64,000 nt of DNA from Micropterus salmoides (lineage: Eukaryota > Chordata > Actinopteri > Centrarchiformes > Centrarchidae): the NCBI RefSeq assembly GCF_014851395.1, contig NW_024041150.1, positions 28,261,225-28,325,224 of the forward strand, read 5' to 3'. This document shows, piece after piece, positions 14,201-29,200 of the stretch. The number at the start of each line of letters is the position of its first letter. Positions within the stretch are counted from its first letter, which is position 1. The notes under the pieces are model-generated. The model did not search any database. It saw only the letters and a list, made by a program, of their open reading frames with translations, and was not told where the DNA came from. Made by a program: the position numbers and the translations under genes.

Positions 14201-17200
14201 TGTTGTTTTACACAATATGTGTTAAATGTGCTGTATGTCTATAACCAACTCTTTTGTAATGCTGTGTTTCTCTCAGGTGGTCGCCTCACAGTGACCAGCA
14301 GCCACACGCCAGGGTCTCAGTTCCCAGTAGGAGAGACTCTGGTCCAGTACACAGCTACTGATGCAGGAGGAAACAGCCGCACCTGCAACCTCACCATCAC
14401 TGTGCAAGGTACAGAGCTTACAGACACATCGTGGCTTTTTAAATAACATTACTTAGTCTTGTTGTATAAATGTTTTTGTGTAATTTGTGTAAATATTTGA
14501 CTTTTTCTTATATTGATTCAGTATGTTTAAACTTCCCTATTCTCCCCTATTTACTGTGTTCCTCTTCAATATATTCTGTTTTGTTTAATTTTGTGCTTTT
14601 AGTTTTGTTCCACTGGTCATGTTAGCTTTACTGTTTTCAAGCATCTGTAAAGAGGAAGAAAATTTAGTTCATTGAGGACCGTAATTATAAATAATTACAT
14701 ATAGGATAAATAACATAATCAAAACCTGAGACAAGACAGTAGTGCATGTTAGTTGTCCGTAGTCGCTCTCATACAGAGATCCTGCAATAAACGTAGAAAG
14801 AATATCCTCCAAAATGCCGTATTTGTTCATTTATATTAAACAAATGTTTGCAGTATAATCCCGCAACCAGGTGTGCTATCACATAGCGATCCGGCTTTCT
14901 GGAACCAGCGGTGTGAATAACGACCTTTATGTGTAACACAACATGACAGCTGAGGCTTTCCACACAGACATTGTTCTGTCTGTGTTACTTTCAACGTTCC
15001 GGGGCTCAGAGGCCGATCAAATCTGAGCCCCTTTCCGGCTCCAGACCTTTCATACAGCACAGCGAGCCGGCATATTGGTGCAATACTTCTGGAAAATAAC
15101 GCAGTGTGAAAGTGCCTCATGTCACTCATTTCCATGAGCGTATGTGAATGTTTTCACAGCCGCCCACAGTCCAGGCTACAGGGACAGACCTATTAAAATA
15201 ATACTTACTGTAAGTCTAAAATCTCTAAAAAGTATATTAAAAAGGCCAGTATTAACAGGTATGAAAAGGTATGAAGGCCTATGAGAATTTCAACGCGTGT
15301 TTGTGTTGGTATTATAAAATATTGAGCCCCTATATGACTAACCATTAAGTATAATCTACTATGTGTGTGCCCAGGGACGACCTGTGACCAGCCATATGTC
15401 CCAGTGAATGGAGAGTTTGTCTGCTCTGAAGAAGAGGAGGGCGTTAACTGTAGTCTTCACTGTAAAGACGGCTACAGCTTCACTCAGGATGCAGTGCACA
15501 GCTACTTCTGTGCCTACAACGGCGTGTGGGAGCCACCCTATTCCCCAGACAGACCTGACTGCTCAGGTAAGCGCAGCACAAGTATTGTGTTAAGTACCTA
15601 GGTTACTGCAGGTACATTTCAGTATACACAAATTCCTGTATGTGCAGATACTTCTTGCTCTTTTTGAATGCGTTTTTCCTACTTAAACGTCAAAACACAT
15701 TCAAACATATATGTGCAGCAAATTGAAAAACAAACACTGTGCTAAATAAAACTCTTTTTGTCTTTCCCAGTGAACCGTATAGCAAACAATGGTTTCAAAC
15801 CCTTTGAGATGCTGTTTAAAGCATCTCGCTGTGACGACGTGGACCTGGTCAAGTCATTTACTGGGGAGTTCAACACCAAACTGGGAGGCATGGTGAGGAC
15901 TTGTGTATATAAACACACACATAGATGCTGTAAAACAACTCCCGAAACTAATGTTGCTTCTCTTCTTATTCTCCACAGCTTCCCAACATTTGTAGCAACG
16001 ATGATGTCACCTGCAAGCTAGAGGTGATGTCACAGGGTCACTGTCTAGAGTACAACTACGACTATGAGAACGGGTTCTCTATTGGTAGGCACAAAATACA
16101 TCTTCACTAAGTATCCCACCTATGGTATAATGGAAGCATCAAATTTGCTTATTATTCTTCTCCTGTCTGAAAATGATCAGTACCAGGGGGTTGGGGCAAC
16201 AGCTGGAGTCCTCAGGGTGCCCAGGACTACGCCTACTTTGAGTCAGGCTTTGCCACAGGCAACCGGCAGCTCGCCAGGCAGCAGCAAGACAGCAGTGTGC
16301 AGGTCCAGCACCGTACCAAGAGGCACCGAAAAATCACAGGACCTACCAGAGACCAAAAGATTCAGATCTATTTCAACATCACAGGTATATTAGATTTGCT
16401 CTGTGGTTATTGACATTTGCAGTGCTGGAATAAATGTGTATATATATATATATGTGTGTGTGTTTATATACACACACAAACACACACACACAGATATGTT
16501 TTTTATATTCAATAGCATCCGTTGTTAGTTATCAGTCCTTTAAACTTTGTCCATTCTCCCAGCAAGCATCCCTCTGCCCCTGTCGAGGAACGACTCAATA
16601 GAAGTGGCCAATCAGAAGAGACTCCTGCGGACTCTAGAGCAACTGACCAATCGTCTGAAGCGAACGCTGGCCAAGCAGCCGCTGTCCAGTTTCCACGTGT
16701 CCTCAGAGATGATTGTAGCTGATCCCAAATCTCTGGAGAGCAAGAAGCCCTCTCTGTTCTGCAGGCCGGGCTCAGTGCTCAAAGGCAGGATGTGCGGTGA
16801 GTGGGACAGGATTGAACGCAGGGTACACCCACCTAAACTCCTCACCTTTTATTTACTTACTTACTTTTATAACAGTATAACATGCATACTTCTGAGATAC
16901 TTCTGTGAAAGTTTTATTTTTACCAGTAAATCACTAGTTGCGTGTGCTGTTGTTGCAGTCCAATGTCCGGTGGGAACCTACTTCTCTCTGGAACATAACG
17001 AGTGTGAGAGCTGCTGGCTAGGCTCCTTTCAGGACCAGGAGGGTCAGCTGGAGTGTAAGTCCTGCCCTGAGGGATCATCCACGGCCTACCTGCACTCCCG
17101 CAGCATTGCTGAGTGCAAAGGTAAGATTCATTCACACAGTCAGACCTCCGCCTCACTGAAGGACAGAGAGCATTTGCAAATAACTTAAATGGTATCATTT

Positions 17201-20200
17201 TGATAATAGAAATGTGTAAGTACTGCCTCTTACTAATAAAATATTGCAGTCTTGGATGACTATCCACCACAAGTAGGATAAAATAATGATAAATGATTAT
17301 TAACAAATTAACAAATAGGACTTTGAGGAATTTTTCTCAGACGTAAATAGTTACTAGATGCACTGTTTGTTAATTATAGATCTGATGTTGTTTTGATGAA
17401 TGTTGCTCATGATGCGGTGAATCGCATCTGTTTGCAGGGCAGTGTAAGCCTGGTAGTCACTCTCTGAATGGGTTGGAGATCTGCGAGTCATGCCCGCTGG
17501 GTCACTTCCAGGCTGGTTTCGGCGCCAGGGAGTGTCTCGTCTGTCCTGACGAGACCTCAACTGTCACCAGAGGAGCGGTGGATGAGACAGAGTGTGGAGG
17601 TGATACAGTTTGACAGTGTGGAGAACACTCCCTTAATGTCCTATCAACTTGATTATTTTAAGTCTGAAAAGCCTTAATCATTCTGAAGTTATTCAGAATG
17701 CTGCTAGGTAACAAAAACAAATATAATTCCAGCCTTTAAGCGAGTGCTTAGCATTCATTATGCAATTATATCAGACATTCGTACTTGGAAATGTCATATG
17801 ATTGCCCTTTAAAGTTGGATGATAAATCTGGAAAAAATGTTGCTACCTGAGTTTCCCAGTTAAAATACAGAAGGTTGACGTTGGACTTTTCAACCAGAAA
17901 ATGACATTTTTTATACATTTTTGTGTTATTCTGCTCCAATATATACTACTCAATTTCTTTCTTTCTTTTACTATGCTCCTCTCTTCTATGTCTCCACTCC
18001 TGCAGTCCCCTGTTCGGCAGGTCATTTCTCCCGCACCGGTCTGGTTCCCTGTTACCCTTGTCCTAGAGATTACTACCAGCCTGAACATGGCCGCTCCTAC
18101 TGCCTCTCCTGTCCCTTCTATGGAACAACCACCATTACAGGGGCAACCACCATACAGCACTGCTCCAGTAAGTGACCCTAACTAGAAAAAAACAAATCCT
18201 TTTCACGTCAAACCCACACAAACAAGCCCTCCTTTTGATATCCAGAGGATCTTTGTTTTTGTGTTTTATTTGGTTTCTAAAAGAATTCTCTTATCACAGT
18301 TGTTCCTACAAAAAATCTAACGGTCCTGTGGTATCTTCAGACAAAAGAAACAATGACGTGCAGGTGATTTCTTACCTTATTCGGGGCTTTCTTAGACCAC
18401 CCTTAAGGTCTTCCTGATGGTGTCAAGACCCCACTAACCATTATCTAGTCCAATGGTTTTCAAACTTTTTTACGGTAAGACGAAGAAGAAGACATATTTT
18501 GACGAAGAAGAAGACATATTTTATCAATCCCACTATGGGAAATTACATTTTCAAGGATCCCTAAACTGACGCAAATTAGACCAAGAACCCCCATCTGATA
18601 GGAGTTTTGCTTTAAATTAAATAAAGCAAATTATTATAATAATAAATGATTCCCCTTTTACTGGGGACCCCCCTGGAACCCCTTCAGGGGCCCCTGGGGG
18701 TCGTGGACCCCACTTTGGGAACCACTGATGCAATCATCACAATCAAAGCTTATTATTAGTTGTATTACATGTGCGTTTGGCAGCCATTTGTCCATTCGTA
18801 CAACTGGTGTGGCTCTGTTGAGGTGTGTGCCTGTATACAAAGTGAATGGGACCAAGATTAACTTGGTTTACAAATTTTACAATATTGTTCCGATAATTAG
18901 TGAATTAAGGTTGTAGCGGAGGTTTCTATTACTAAAAAGCTTCATTGGAAAGTTTTAAACACAATACTCATTATTCAGACATATAAAACCAGAAATAATA
19001 ACATAGTGCAAAGCGTCCAAATAAAGTTACAGTTCACCAGTTGCCATGATAAACATAATGCCTATAAAAGCTATTCGCCCCCTGGGAAATTTCCATTTTT
19101 TTTTAATTGTTTTACAACACTGAAACAAAGTAGATTTAACGTGGCATTTATGACACTGATCAATAAAGACCCAAGTGAAAACAGATCTTTACAAAGTGAT
19201 CGAAATTAATTACATACATAAAGTATAAAATACTTGTTGACCGTAGTTTCTTCCAGCTCTTGCTCCAGTTGAATTTAAATTTGATGTGAGCAGGCATATG
19301 TAGATAGTTTTATTTTAACACCATTGTGCTGTGCTGAGTTGGCATGTCAAATGACTTATGGTAAATTTCTACAGGACGTGCCAAGTGAAGTCAGCAGAGA
19401 CCAAACCATATAGAGCTGTTCTGTGTCAGCCGCTCTGTGTGACAGCTTTTCTGCAGTTTCAAAACGTGCTGTTCCAGTTGTGTGGTGTCTGATCTGTGTT
19501 GTGACAGCTCAATCCAGTTGGAAAAGGAATTACTGCAAGAGATCAGGGGGGAAATGGAAATAATATGACTTTTATTGCTCTGCTGCAGAATGGAAATGAA
19601 TAAATATGCATGCCTTAGGTGTGGGAACGAACAGCGGTCAGGACATGCTGCCAGTTTCTAATAAGAATGCAGGCTTTTGTTCAGACAGATCACAACCGTC
19701 TGCGAGTCTGGTGGCAAGGGGAAAGATCTTTGCTGTGTTTTTCCGACTTGTCTCTGCTTATATTGCGTGTATTTTCTCTGGGTGTCATTGTCAGGTTTTG
19801 GCTCCAGTTTTCTTCCCAAAGAGGAGAGTGTGACTGCAGCTCCAGAGGTGGAGGTCATTGAGGACTACCAAGCAAGCAGTCAGGTTAGTCTTTGTCCACA
19901 CTTACCTTGTTTCTCACATGTCTATAACTTATTATAGGTCTCAAATGTCCAAAACCCTACATAGGGTATCTCTATTACACGTGTTACAAAATGGCTGCAA
20001 CTAACCTGGAGATGAAAATGGCAATACCTCTTAATACCAAATTTCTCCTGCTTTATTGTTGAATGGATTTCTAATTAATTTAGAATTCACATTATATCTT
20101 TACCTGCATTATATCTGCCTTTTTTATTTCTTATTTATGTGAGGGTAGGTGTTTTTCATTGAATGTTTCACTGATCTGATTGGCTGTTCCTGCAGGTTTT

Positions 20201-23200
20201 CCATGAGTGCTTCCTGAATCCCTGTCAGAATAAGGGGACATGTGAGGAGGTCGGGGCGGGATACGTCTGCACCTGCATGCCGGGGTTCACAGGTAAATGA
20301 CCAGTCAGAGATTCACCCGGTGTGATGTTTAATAACATAATAAACATACATGTCTTAACAACTTTAAAGAAGGAGGAATAAGATGATCATTAGAGGTTTG
20401 TGTGCTGGATTTTATGTCATTGCTAACTGTGACTCTCGTCTAAGTGTTGGCATTTGTGGCAACGGACATTCAGCTCTTCCACAGTTGTGTTTGTTGTATG
20501 TGACTTATGTTATGACGAGTAGCTGATACAGCCTCTGATATTTCTCTCTCAGGTGCCAAGTGTGAGATAGACATAGATGAGTGTGACTCTGCGCCCTGCC
20601 AGAATGGAGGCCTGTGTAGAGACGGCATGGGAGACTTCCAGTGTCAGTGCAAGCCTGGATTTTTAGGTAAGGGACCATTGAGGAAGTAAAGTGTTGATGA
20701 TTTAAATCAAAGTTTTAAAAACTTAATTCGTTATTTCAAAGTCTTAAAAGGGTTACACTTACAGGCTTTTGACTACACATTTTAAATAGCTGTAAATTTG
20801 ATAGTATTTGAATAGTCTTAAACGGGACGGCTTTATTCGCCTCCATCAGCGTATGTCATGTCACTGCTGTCAGGTGAAAACAAATTACAAAACGTTTCAT
20901 GTGCAAAGAGTTCTTGTTGTTTTAGATCTCAAATGGTTTTAGTAGCTCAAAGATGCCATTGTTTTTAATAATGGGAACGCCCCATAATCACATTCTGTAC
21001 TGTAGCTTACCTTTGAGCTTATCCTCGTCTCTGTTTGACCCTTTCCCCCCGTTTGTCTCAGGCTCTCTGTGTGAGGCGGAGGTGAACGAGTGTATCTCCT
21101 CCCCATGTCTGAACGAAGGTGTGTGCGTGGACGAGGTTAACAAGTTCACCTGCAGTTGTGCCAGCGGCTTCACAGGTTAGATAACAGGACTGGGTTACAG
21201 TTTCATTCAGTTTGACAGTTGGTTTCCTTGTCGGACAGTCGCGCCAACAGTAAAACTTATTGCATAACATCAGATAATTATTCAAGTGGATTATTGGTTT
21301 GAACTTGTTGAACCTCTTATTCATTCTGTACAGTAAATACTATTACTGTTTAAACTTTAGATACAGTGTATACATGTATTAACTGTTTTCCTTGTCGTTT
21401 AACATTTCCACAGGATCTCGTTGTGAGCTGGAAATAAACGAGTGCCTTTCCAACCCCTGTCTGAATGGAGGTGTGTGTGAGGACCTGACAGCTGGCTACG
21501 CCTGCAATTGTGCTGTGGGCTTCTCAGGGGATAGCTGCGAGGTCAACATCGATGAATGTCACAGCGCCCCCTGTCTGAATGGAGGCTCATGTGTGGATGC
21601 TGTTAACAACTTCAGGTAATTAAGTTGATGAAAATTCTGATGGGAAGATTTCTAATAATTCATTAGTCTTCTTGTGTTATGATCAGTGTTGGAAAGGTTA
21701 CTTTGGAAATGTAATAGGTTACCAATTACAAGGTACCCTAATAAAAATGTAATAGTAGTGTAACCACATTACTTTATCAAAGTAATGTAACATTTGTTAA
21801 CCATTTTAAAAAGACAGCTTCAGCGGCAATTTAACTGGCAGGCGTGTGGTGCTAAAATTTCAAACATGAAAACCAATCAAAAGCATCAGAACAGCATCAA
21901 ACTTTATTAAATGGCTGTGGCTGGAAATGGCAAAGGAAGACAACATATTTAAACATATAGTCAAGCTTTTTACAGAAAATATTTTGATGTAACCCCCAAT
22001 GTAATCATTAACATTTTCACAAGCAACTGTAATTTAATTACACATTTTTACTGTAATGGATTACAGTTACATTTATTTTGTAAATTAAATTAAGTAAATA
22101 AATTACATGTAACTAGTTACTCCCCAACATTGGTTATGATGTAATGTTACTTCTAAACAAGGATTTTAATATTCAATAATACATAAATAAATAATACATT
22201 ATTTAAAAGAGAAACACTGAATTTGTGACGCACCTTTCTTCTTTTTCATGTGCTTCACATTCAGACATAATTTTAAAAATTAGGACATTTCAAACAGACA
22301 TTTTTCAGATGCAGCATGCTCAGAGAAACTCAGAAATCTGACTGAAATTATTAGGTCACTGAGGAAACCTTTAACTAAAAACTGTTCTTAAATAACCTCT
22401 AAAGTTGTATTATGTGATATACAGTATATAGTAAGTATTTTCCTCGCTGAATTGGTTGAATGAAAAATGAATAACAACACTGAGAATGCAGCTTTATATA
22501 ATAACACAATACACCCACTGTCACGGCTGGCTCAAAATCGCAACAAAAAAGAATAGTACAGTGACACAAAACTGCAGCAAAGGTGCCATTACTTTTATTT
22601 TTACACAAACAGAAACAACTTAATGTTCAAATAATCATATGAAGTGTGATAATCAGTTGGTCAGTCATGTCAGAAGGTATGCATGCTTGAGAGAATAGTG
22701 AGTGGAGTGTTGTATGGTGAAAGAAACAAAAATAATGAGGAGCGTGGAGGGAAGAGGATTTCCCCCCTCTCTAGCTCACAGTGCAGAACATGAGATGGGG
22801 ATGTCACACCACTTACATGCAGTTCAGCAGAAAATGTTATCATCATCTCAAAAAGAGTTTATTTCCACAGTTGACTATCTACAGATACAGTACGTTTCAT
22901 TAACCATGACAGAGGAAGGTTTGATTGAAAACATTGTTGCACGATGCCCTTTGTTGTTATGTTGTAGTGTTTACCTGTAAGTGGTATTGTCTTACAGTGT
23001 CTTCCTTCCCTCTCTCAGGTGTCAGTGTGTGGAGGGCTACCGTGGCCGCATCTGTGAGGTGGACGTGGACGAGTGCGACCCTAACCCCTGTGTGAACGGG
23101 GCCAGCTGCATGGATGGTCTGGGGTCCTACACCTGCCGCTGCCTCCCTGGGTTCAACGGAACCAGGTGTGAGACAGGTACTATAGGACAGATTACACATC

Positions 23201-26200
23201 ACCAAGGCAACTCTAGAGGAGGGAAAGAGAGATAACTGATGTAAATGTGTCAGTTAAAACCACCATTGAAGCACAACAAGGGCGTGCATTAGCATAGACC
23301 TTTTTCTTTTGCATGTTGGTCTCTTTTATGTGTCTACTTTTCTGATTTAACACATTTAAAATGCTACTCAAACACATGGTAACCCTCTTTATGTTCACAA
23401 TTGTTCATTAAGGTGTTTTAGTATTTGCCAAATTATTTCTATGGGTTGTGATCTTTTAAAGGGTTCTTTTCAAAACTTGTCAGAGTGCAAGGCAGAAATT
23501 GGGGGATTTAAATCAAAAACTGTCTAGTGAGACAAAAAAAATTCCTTTTATATATATAAATAAAGCATGTAGACATAAACTGAAGCAATGTCTACCCAGC
23601 TGCATCTATTTTGAAGTTAGAAGTAGAAACAAAGAGAAAAGTCAGAAATAAGTTTTGTCTGATTCTGTAAACATCTCAGGATCCCACACATTGATCTTGT
23701 GACCCCTTGTGAGGTCCTGACCCACAGGTTTGTAATCACTCATGCACAAGATGAACCAGTCACAGTAATAATTTAATTTAATTTAAAAAATCACCCATTA
23801 ATGTAAATGTCTTTTCTGTCCTATCAGAGATGTCTGCGGCCTTCAACCTGGACTTTGAGGTGTCTGGTATCCATGGCTATGTAATGATGGATGGAGTGAT
23901 GCCGGCGCTGACGGAGATCACCTGCACCTTTTGGATGAGGTCATCGGACACCACCAATTATGGCACACCTGTCTCTTACGCCGTGGAGGGCAGTGACAAC
24001 GCTTTCCTTCTCATAGACTACAATGGGTCAGTGATGTAACAGTCAAGAGAATATAAATGCACATAAACTGTATTAGTCCATACAGTACACATGAAACAGA
24101 GTATGGGCAATAAAGAAGTACCATTATGTTTAATCTACCTATCCTATACCTATAATAATGCTTTCTTCCCGTGGTTCTCCCTCCCTCCAGGTGGGTGCTG
24201 TATGTGAATGGTAAAGAGCGGATCACTGACTGTCCTGCAGTGAACACGGGTCTGTGGTACCACATCGGGGTGTCCTGGAGGAGCTGGGATGGTGACTGGA
24301 GAATCTACATCAATGGGAAGCCTTCAGATGGAGGCAAAGGCCTGTCAGTCGGCACCACTATCCCAGGTGTAGTGCTATCCTCGACCTGGTCACCTTTCTG
24401 CCATAAGTTTTCCATATCCAGAAATAATTAGCTTCAATAAAACAGCGTTGGATGTTTCTGAACAAAGTAACCCAGTAGACAAGGAGAATAATTTCTCACT
24501 GACATCTCGTTAACCTCTGACCTTTAAACATGTGTCCTATAGGTGGTGGGGCGCTGGTGTTAGGTCAGGACCAGGATCAGAGGGGCGAGGGATTCAACCC
24601 TGTCGAATCCTTTGTCGGCTCCATCAGTCAGCTCAACATCTGGGATCGTGTTCTCACTCCTCAACAGGTAGATGTAGTAATTGTGTTCCTGTTAAATGCC
24701 ACATATACCCACGTCTATGAAACCAGGTAATTTAACATGTAACACAGTCATAAAATATATATTTAAACAGATATAACAACTGATCTTCCCCACCTATATA
24801 CTGTAGATCAAGGTCCTGTCCAGCAGCTGTCCAGCCTCCCACGTGAACCACAGAGGGAACGTCCTCGCCTGGCCAGACTTCCTCAGCGGGGTTGTGGGGC
24901 GAGTCAAAGTAAACCTGAACAGCATTTTCTGTGCTGGTAAGAGACGCTCCACAAGTCTTAAGCACACAGTGTATTACCTTCAATGATAAACTTTCTGTAT
25001 TTGCTACGAGAATACTTGTAATACTACCATGCGTGCTCTTAGCCTTTCTAGGCTCTGTCTCCATCACTGAAAACCATTCCTGGTCTCTCCAGATTGCCCC
25101 AAGCTGGAGAATGCAGTGCCACACCTGCACGCCTCCACTGTGGAGGTGAGCCCCGGGGCCCAGGTCCAGCTGTCCTGTGATCCCGGCTTCTACCTGTTGG
25201 GGGAGCCGGTGCTACAGTGCCAAAATAAAGGAGAGTGGAGTCACCCTCTGCCCAGCTGTGAACGTAAGCCAGAGATACAAACTGTTCTGCGATTTGAAAT
25301 GTAAATGAGTCATATCTTACCATATGTTTGTTTTTGATTTGTTGTGTTTGCCGAGTAAATTTCTGTGATGACAAAAACAAACCTAAAACATTTGACAAAT
25401 CCTGAGTGTGGAAATTTTTTATGTTCTCATATAGAAATCTTAAGTGATAATTTTAGCTTCCTGAAACATTTTTAATGCTTCAGCTTTTTTATCAAACACG
25501 TCCCTGGCTAACACTGGTAAGACACGTAACATACATTCCTCCTGCAGCAGATGGATATGTGGTATTACTGTATTGTACATGTGACATACACAAAAAAAAG
25601 CTTACAGCTATAGGTAGCGAGCCTGTGGGAGTTAGATCCTTGATAGTATTTCTCTGTCCTCTGTGTGTGTAACAGGAGTGTCCTGCGGGCCACCTCGTCC
25701 TCTGGAAAACGGCTTGTTTCAGGGGACGGACTTCCATGCCGGCAGCTCTGTGGTCTATCAGTGTGACGCTGGCTTTTACCTGCTGGGAGACACCAAGGTG
25801 CACTGCAGCAACAGTGGGAAGTGGGGAGGAAATCCACCAGCCTGTCTGGGTACTTCATTTGACTTTTTGAATCAGTGACATGTGGGAAAAATAATCCTGT
25901 TTGGAAGATTGACAAAATATTTGTGTTATGTGCGTTTGTGTTTAGATGTGGATGAGTGTGCTCTGGGATCTGACTGTGATGAACACGCTAGTTGTCAGAA
26001 CACGGAGGGCTCCTACACCTGCACCTGTGTCCACCCGTATAGTGGAGAGGGAAAAAACTGCACAGGTAACAAGACGCAGCTCCACAAGCAAGCAGTGCTG
26101 TTAAACATTTTATACATTGACACATTTTATCTGTCCATATATAAACCTATTTGTTACGTGTGTTTGTGTTCCTGCCAGAGCCAGTGAAGTGTGAGAACCC

Positions 26201-29200
26201 CGGGTCTCCAGAGTTCGGTCACAGAGACGGCAGCAACTTTCTGATGGGCGGTGAGGTTGTCTTTGGCTGTCAGGACGGCTATGAGCTTATAGGCTCGTCT
26301 CGCCTCCGCTGCCTAGAGACTGGAAGCTGGGACGATCCAGCCCCATACTGCAGAGGTGAGGGGTTGAGTGGTCATGTCATGCCATCACAGTGGAGACGCT
26401 GTACTAAGAATCATATTCTGAAGTCAGCTAAATGTTGGGCTTTTAATTAAATAACTGAAATTTAAAAATGTATCCTCACTATATTTAGGTTGCATGCACG
26501 ACACTTCTTAAGGGATATTTAGCAATAGTGATGAAGTCACACTACAGTAAGTTGTTGAGTTTTAGATTCTATATGTGTTTTTTACAATTAACTTCTGTTG
26601 TGGAGTATCTTAGATAAGTACTTTTATAAGATCATGTAAGCAAATATTTAAATATTAAAAAATAACTATGAACTAAAATATTAAACATTAAAAAGCAACC
26701 CATCTAAGCCAGTTTTACAGCCTTTCCAAACCAGCTTAATTTTTATAACCTCCCACCACAAGAGGGGGCCATTTTCCTTCTTCATAAAATGAAAGGAAAA
26801 GTAAGTGTATCCAGAGTTTAATGAGGTTAAGGCTGTTGATAGACATTATATAGCCCATGAAAAGACCAAAAACAACAGTGAATTGATCTCACTTAATATT
26901 GTCTATGTAGCCAATGTCTGATAGAGCTCATTGCTTTGTGCGTTAGTCTCCCAAAAGTATTATTAAAAACACATCAATAAGCCAGAGTGTTAAACATTTG
27001 CATGGATTACCTTGAATCACAGTCACTGCCCTGCTGCTGTAAATACATGCTGTAATCTGCAGATGTAAATAATCCCCAACCAAACAAACTTCAGTGGCGG
27101 CCGTGTTAGGAAAATACTTAATTTGTCATCATGGTTGACAAATGGGCTTGTGGCTGAGGGCCTCAGTCAGGGGATTTGATGACAATAAGAAAACTACAGA
27201 ATATCGCCTTATCCTTTAAATATGTTAAAGATACAGTACTTGATATACATTTTATTCATGTGTCATGTTTGGGGTTTATGAGTATTTCTCAGCCGAATCA
27301 GTAGTCCTAGTGGTCTGAGTGGTCACATTAACCACGTTCCCCTCATGTGTGGGAAAGGTGCTGTGTGGTTTTTGGTGTGACCGCAGTCAGAATGCATTTA
27401 AACATTTTGATTCCCTGTTATACATAAAGCTTTTGCATTCATAACACTCACAGTTGGTATAATTTTTTATTTGGTTCATGCGTTCCACCACTGGGTTTTG
27501 CTTACAATCTTCCACTAAAGAGAGTTTCATCTAAAACGTAACATGAATATTACAGGTTGATTTCAGGCTAACATGAAACACAGATACACTCACATAAACA
27601 AGAAATAAATGTAATAATAATAATAATAATGATGTTATAAATGTACAATCACACCTAAACACACCTTATTGACCAGCTCAGTGAACAACCTCAGTGGGAA
27701 TGGATTCATTAGTATTGGAGCCATTGAAGTACTGTAGTTATTCTATATGTCTATGAAGATCATCCAGGTCATAGTTATCCAACGAAGGTTAAAATCAAGG
27801 GCAACTGGACTTGGTTGAAGCTACTGGAAGACGTTTCGTCCCTCATCCAAAGGACTTCTTCAGTTCTGACTGACTGGCAGGGAAACTCAGCTATTTAACC
27901 TCAGTGGGGTCGTTATCCCGGGTCATCGATACCGCTGGTTCGTTAGTGTTCCTTGTTGCTGTTGCTGTAACGACTGTCGTCACGACTGTCGTCACAGCAA
28001 CACCAAGTCCAGTTGCCCTTGATTTTAACCTTCGTTGGATGGTTATTCTATTTGAGTTTCCTCATCAAAGTATTCAGCTGCTAAGAGCCAGTAGGATCTG
28101 AGCAACACACAAATGAAACTACACAGATATAATCACAGTCTTTTATTTTTATGCAAATAGCAGGAGCACTGATACCCTTCAGGTAAACACACACAAGCTC
28201 ACTCTTGTGGATGAGATATTGTGGATGCATGGACACACATACACAGGCAAATAGTACAGACACAAATACACACGCATGTATACTTCACAAACACACATTA
28301 TGCAACGTGCCCGACCCACGGAGCACTGAAGGGGTGATTAAATATGCAGCTGCCTTTTTGTCTTCCACTATGCAGCAGGCTGAAAGGCCTGACCACTGCA
28401 GCACCTCCATTGGCTCTGAGCCACATTCTTGCTCATAGTGAAAGGGGAACTGACTTACTCAGCACCTGCAGACTGTGCCAATCTGTTACGTTGACTCAGT
28501 TAAAAGTGGAACTCTGTATGTCATCTGAAACGCAGGAGGCACCTGCATGATGTTCTCTGCCAAAATCAAAACAGCTGAATTTGATTTTGATTTTTTCCCC
28601 CTGTGTGTTACAAACAACAGAAACAAAAGATAAATAAATTATTAAAGTTAAAATATAAAAGTTACAGTGCAGTGTACAATCAGGGTTAAAAGAGTTAAAT
28701 GGAAAATAAAAACAGGCTGAGGGGTTGAGCACATAACTGAGTTACAATTATTTTGAAAAGAGAATAAACAGAGAAGTACACTTAATCTACTCTATCTAGC
28801 TAGTCTGTACTCGGTTCCATAGCAATCTTTGGGTCCACTGAAACTCCAAAAACCCTCGGACACCACAGAGAAACCAGGACATGTCTGTCTGCAGGCCGCT
28901 TTAATCCAGTTATACTCTGGACCCACTTGCGCGTTCACAGGTGGACAGAGGTTCCTGCAAATCACTCAGGTGTGAGATTTAAGACAACTTCCTTCACTCT
29001 GTTCAATCTCACTCTCATTATCTTTTCACTCAGTTACCTACTCATTTCTCACTGTGTAAATATTTTCTTAAAAGCAATGGTAAAAAGCTAAAAACAAAGA
29101 AAAGGAAAACAGGACAGTAAAAGTTACAGTGCAGTGTAAGTTATCAATCTACTAGTTAAAGACAGTGGTAAAAAGAAAAATCTTAAATATTTAATTAAAA

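Noticed and set aside
14836..15135. Minus-strand open frame of about 99 codons in a GC-richer island
   Set aside because: No known domain and no start context or splice partner. It is treated as a probable repeat fragment.
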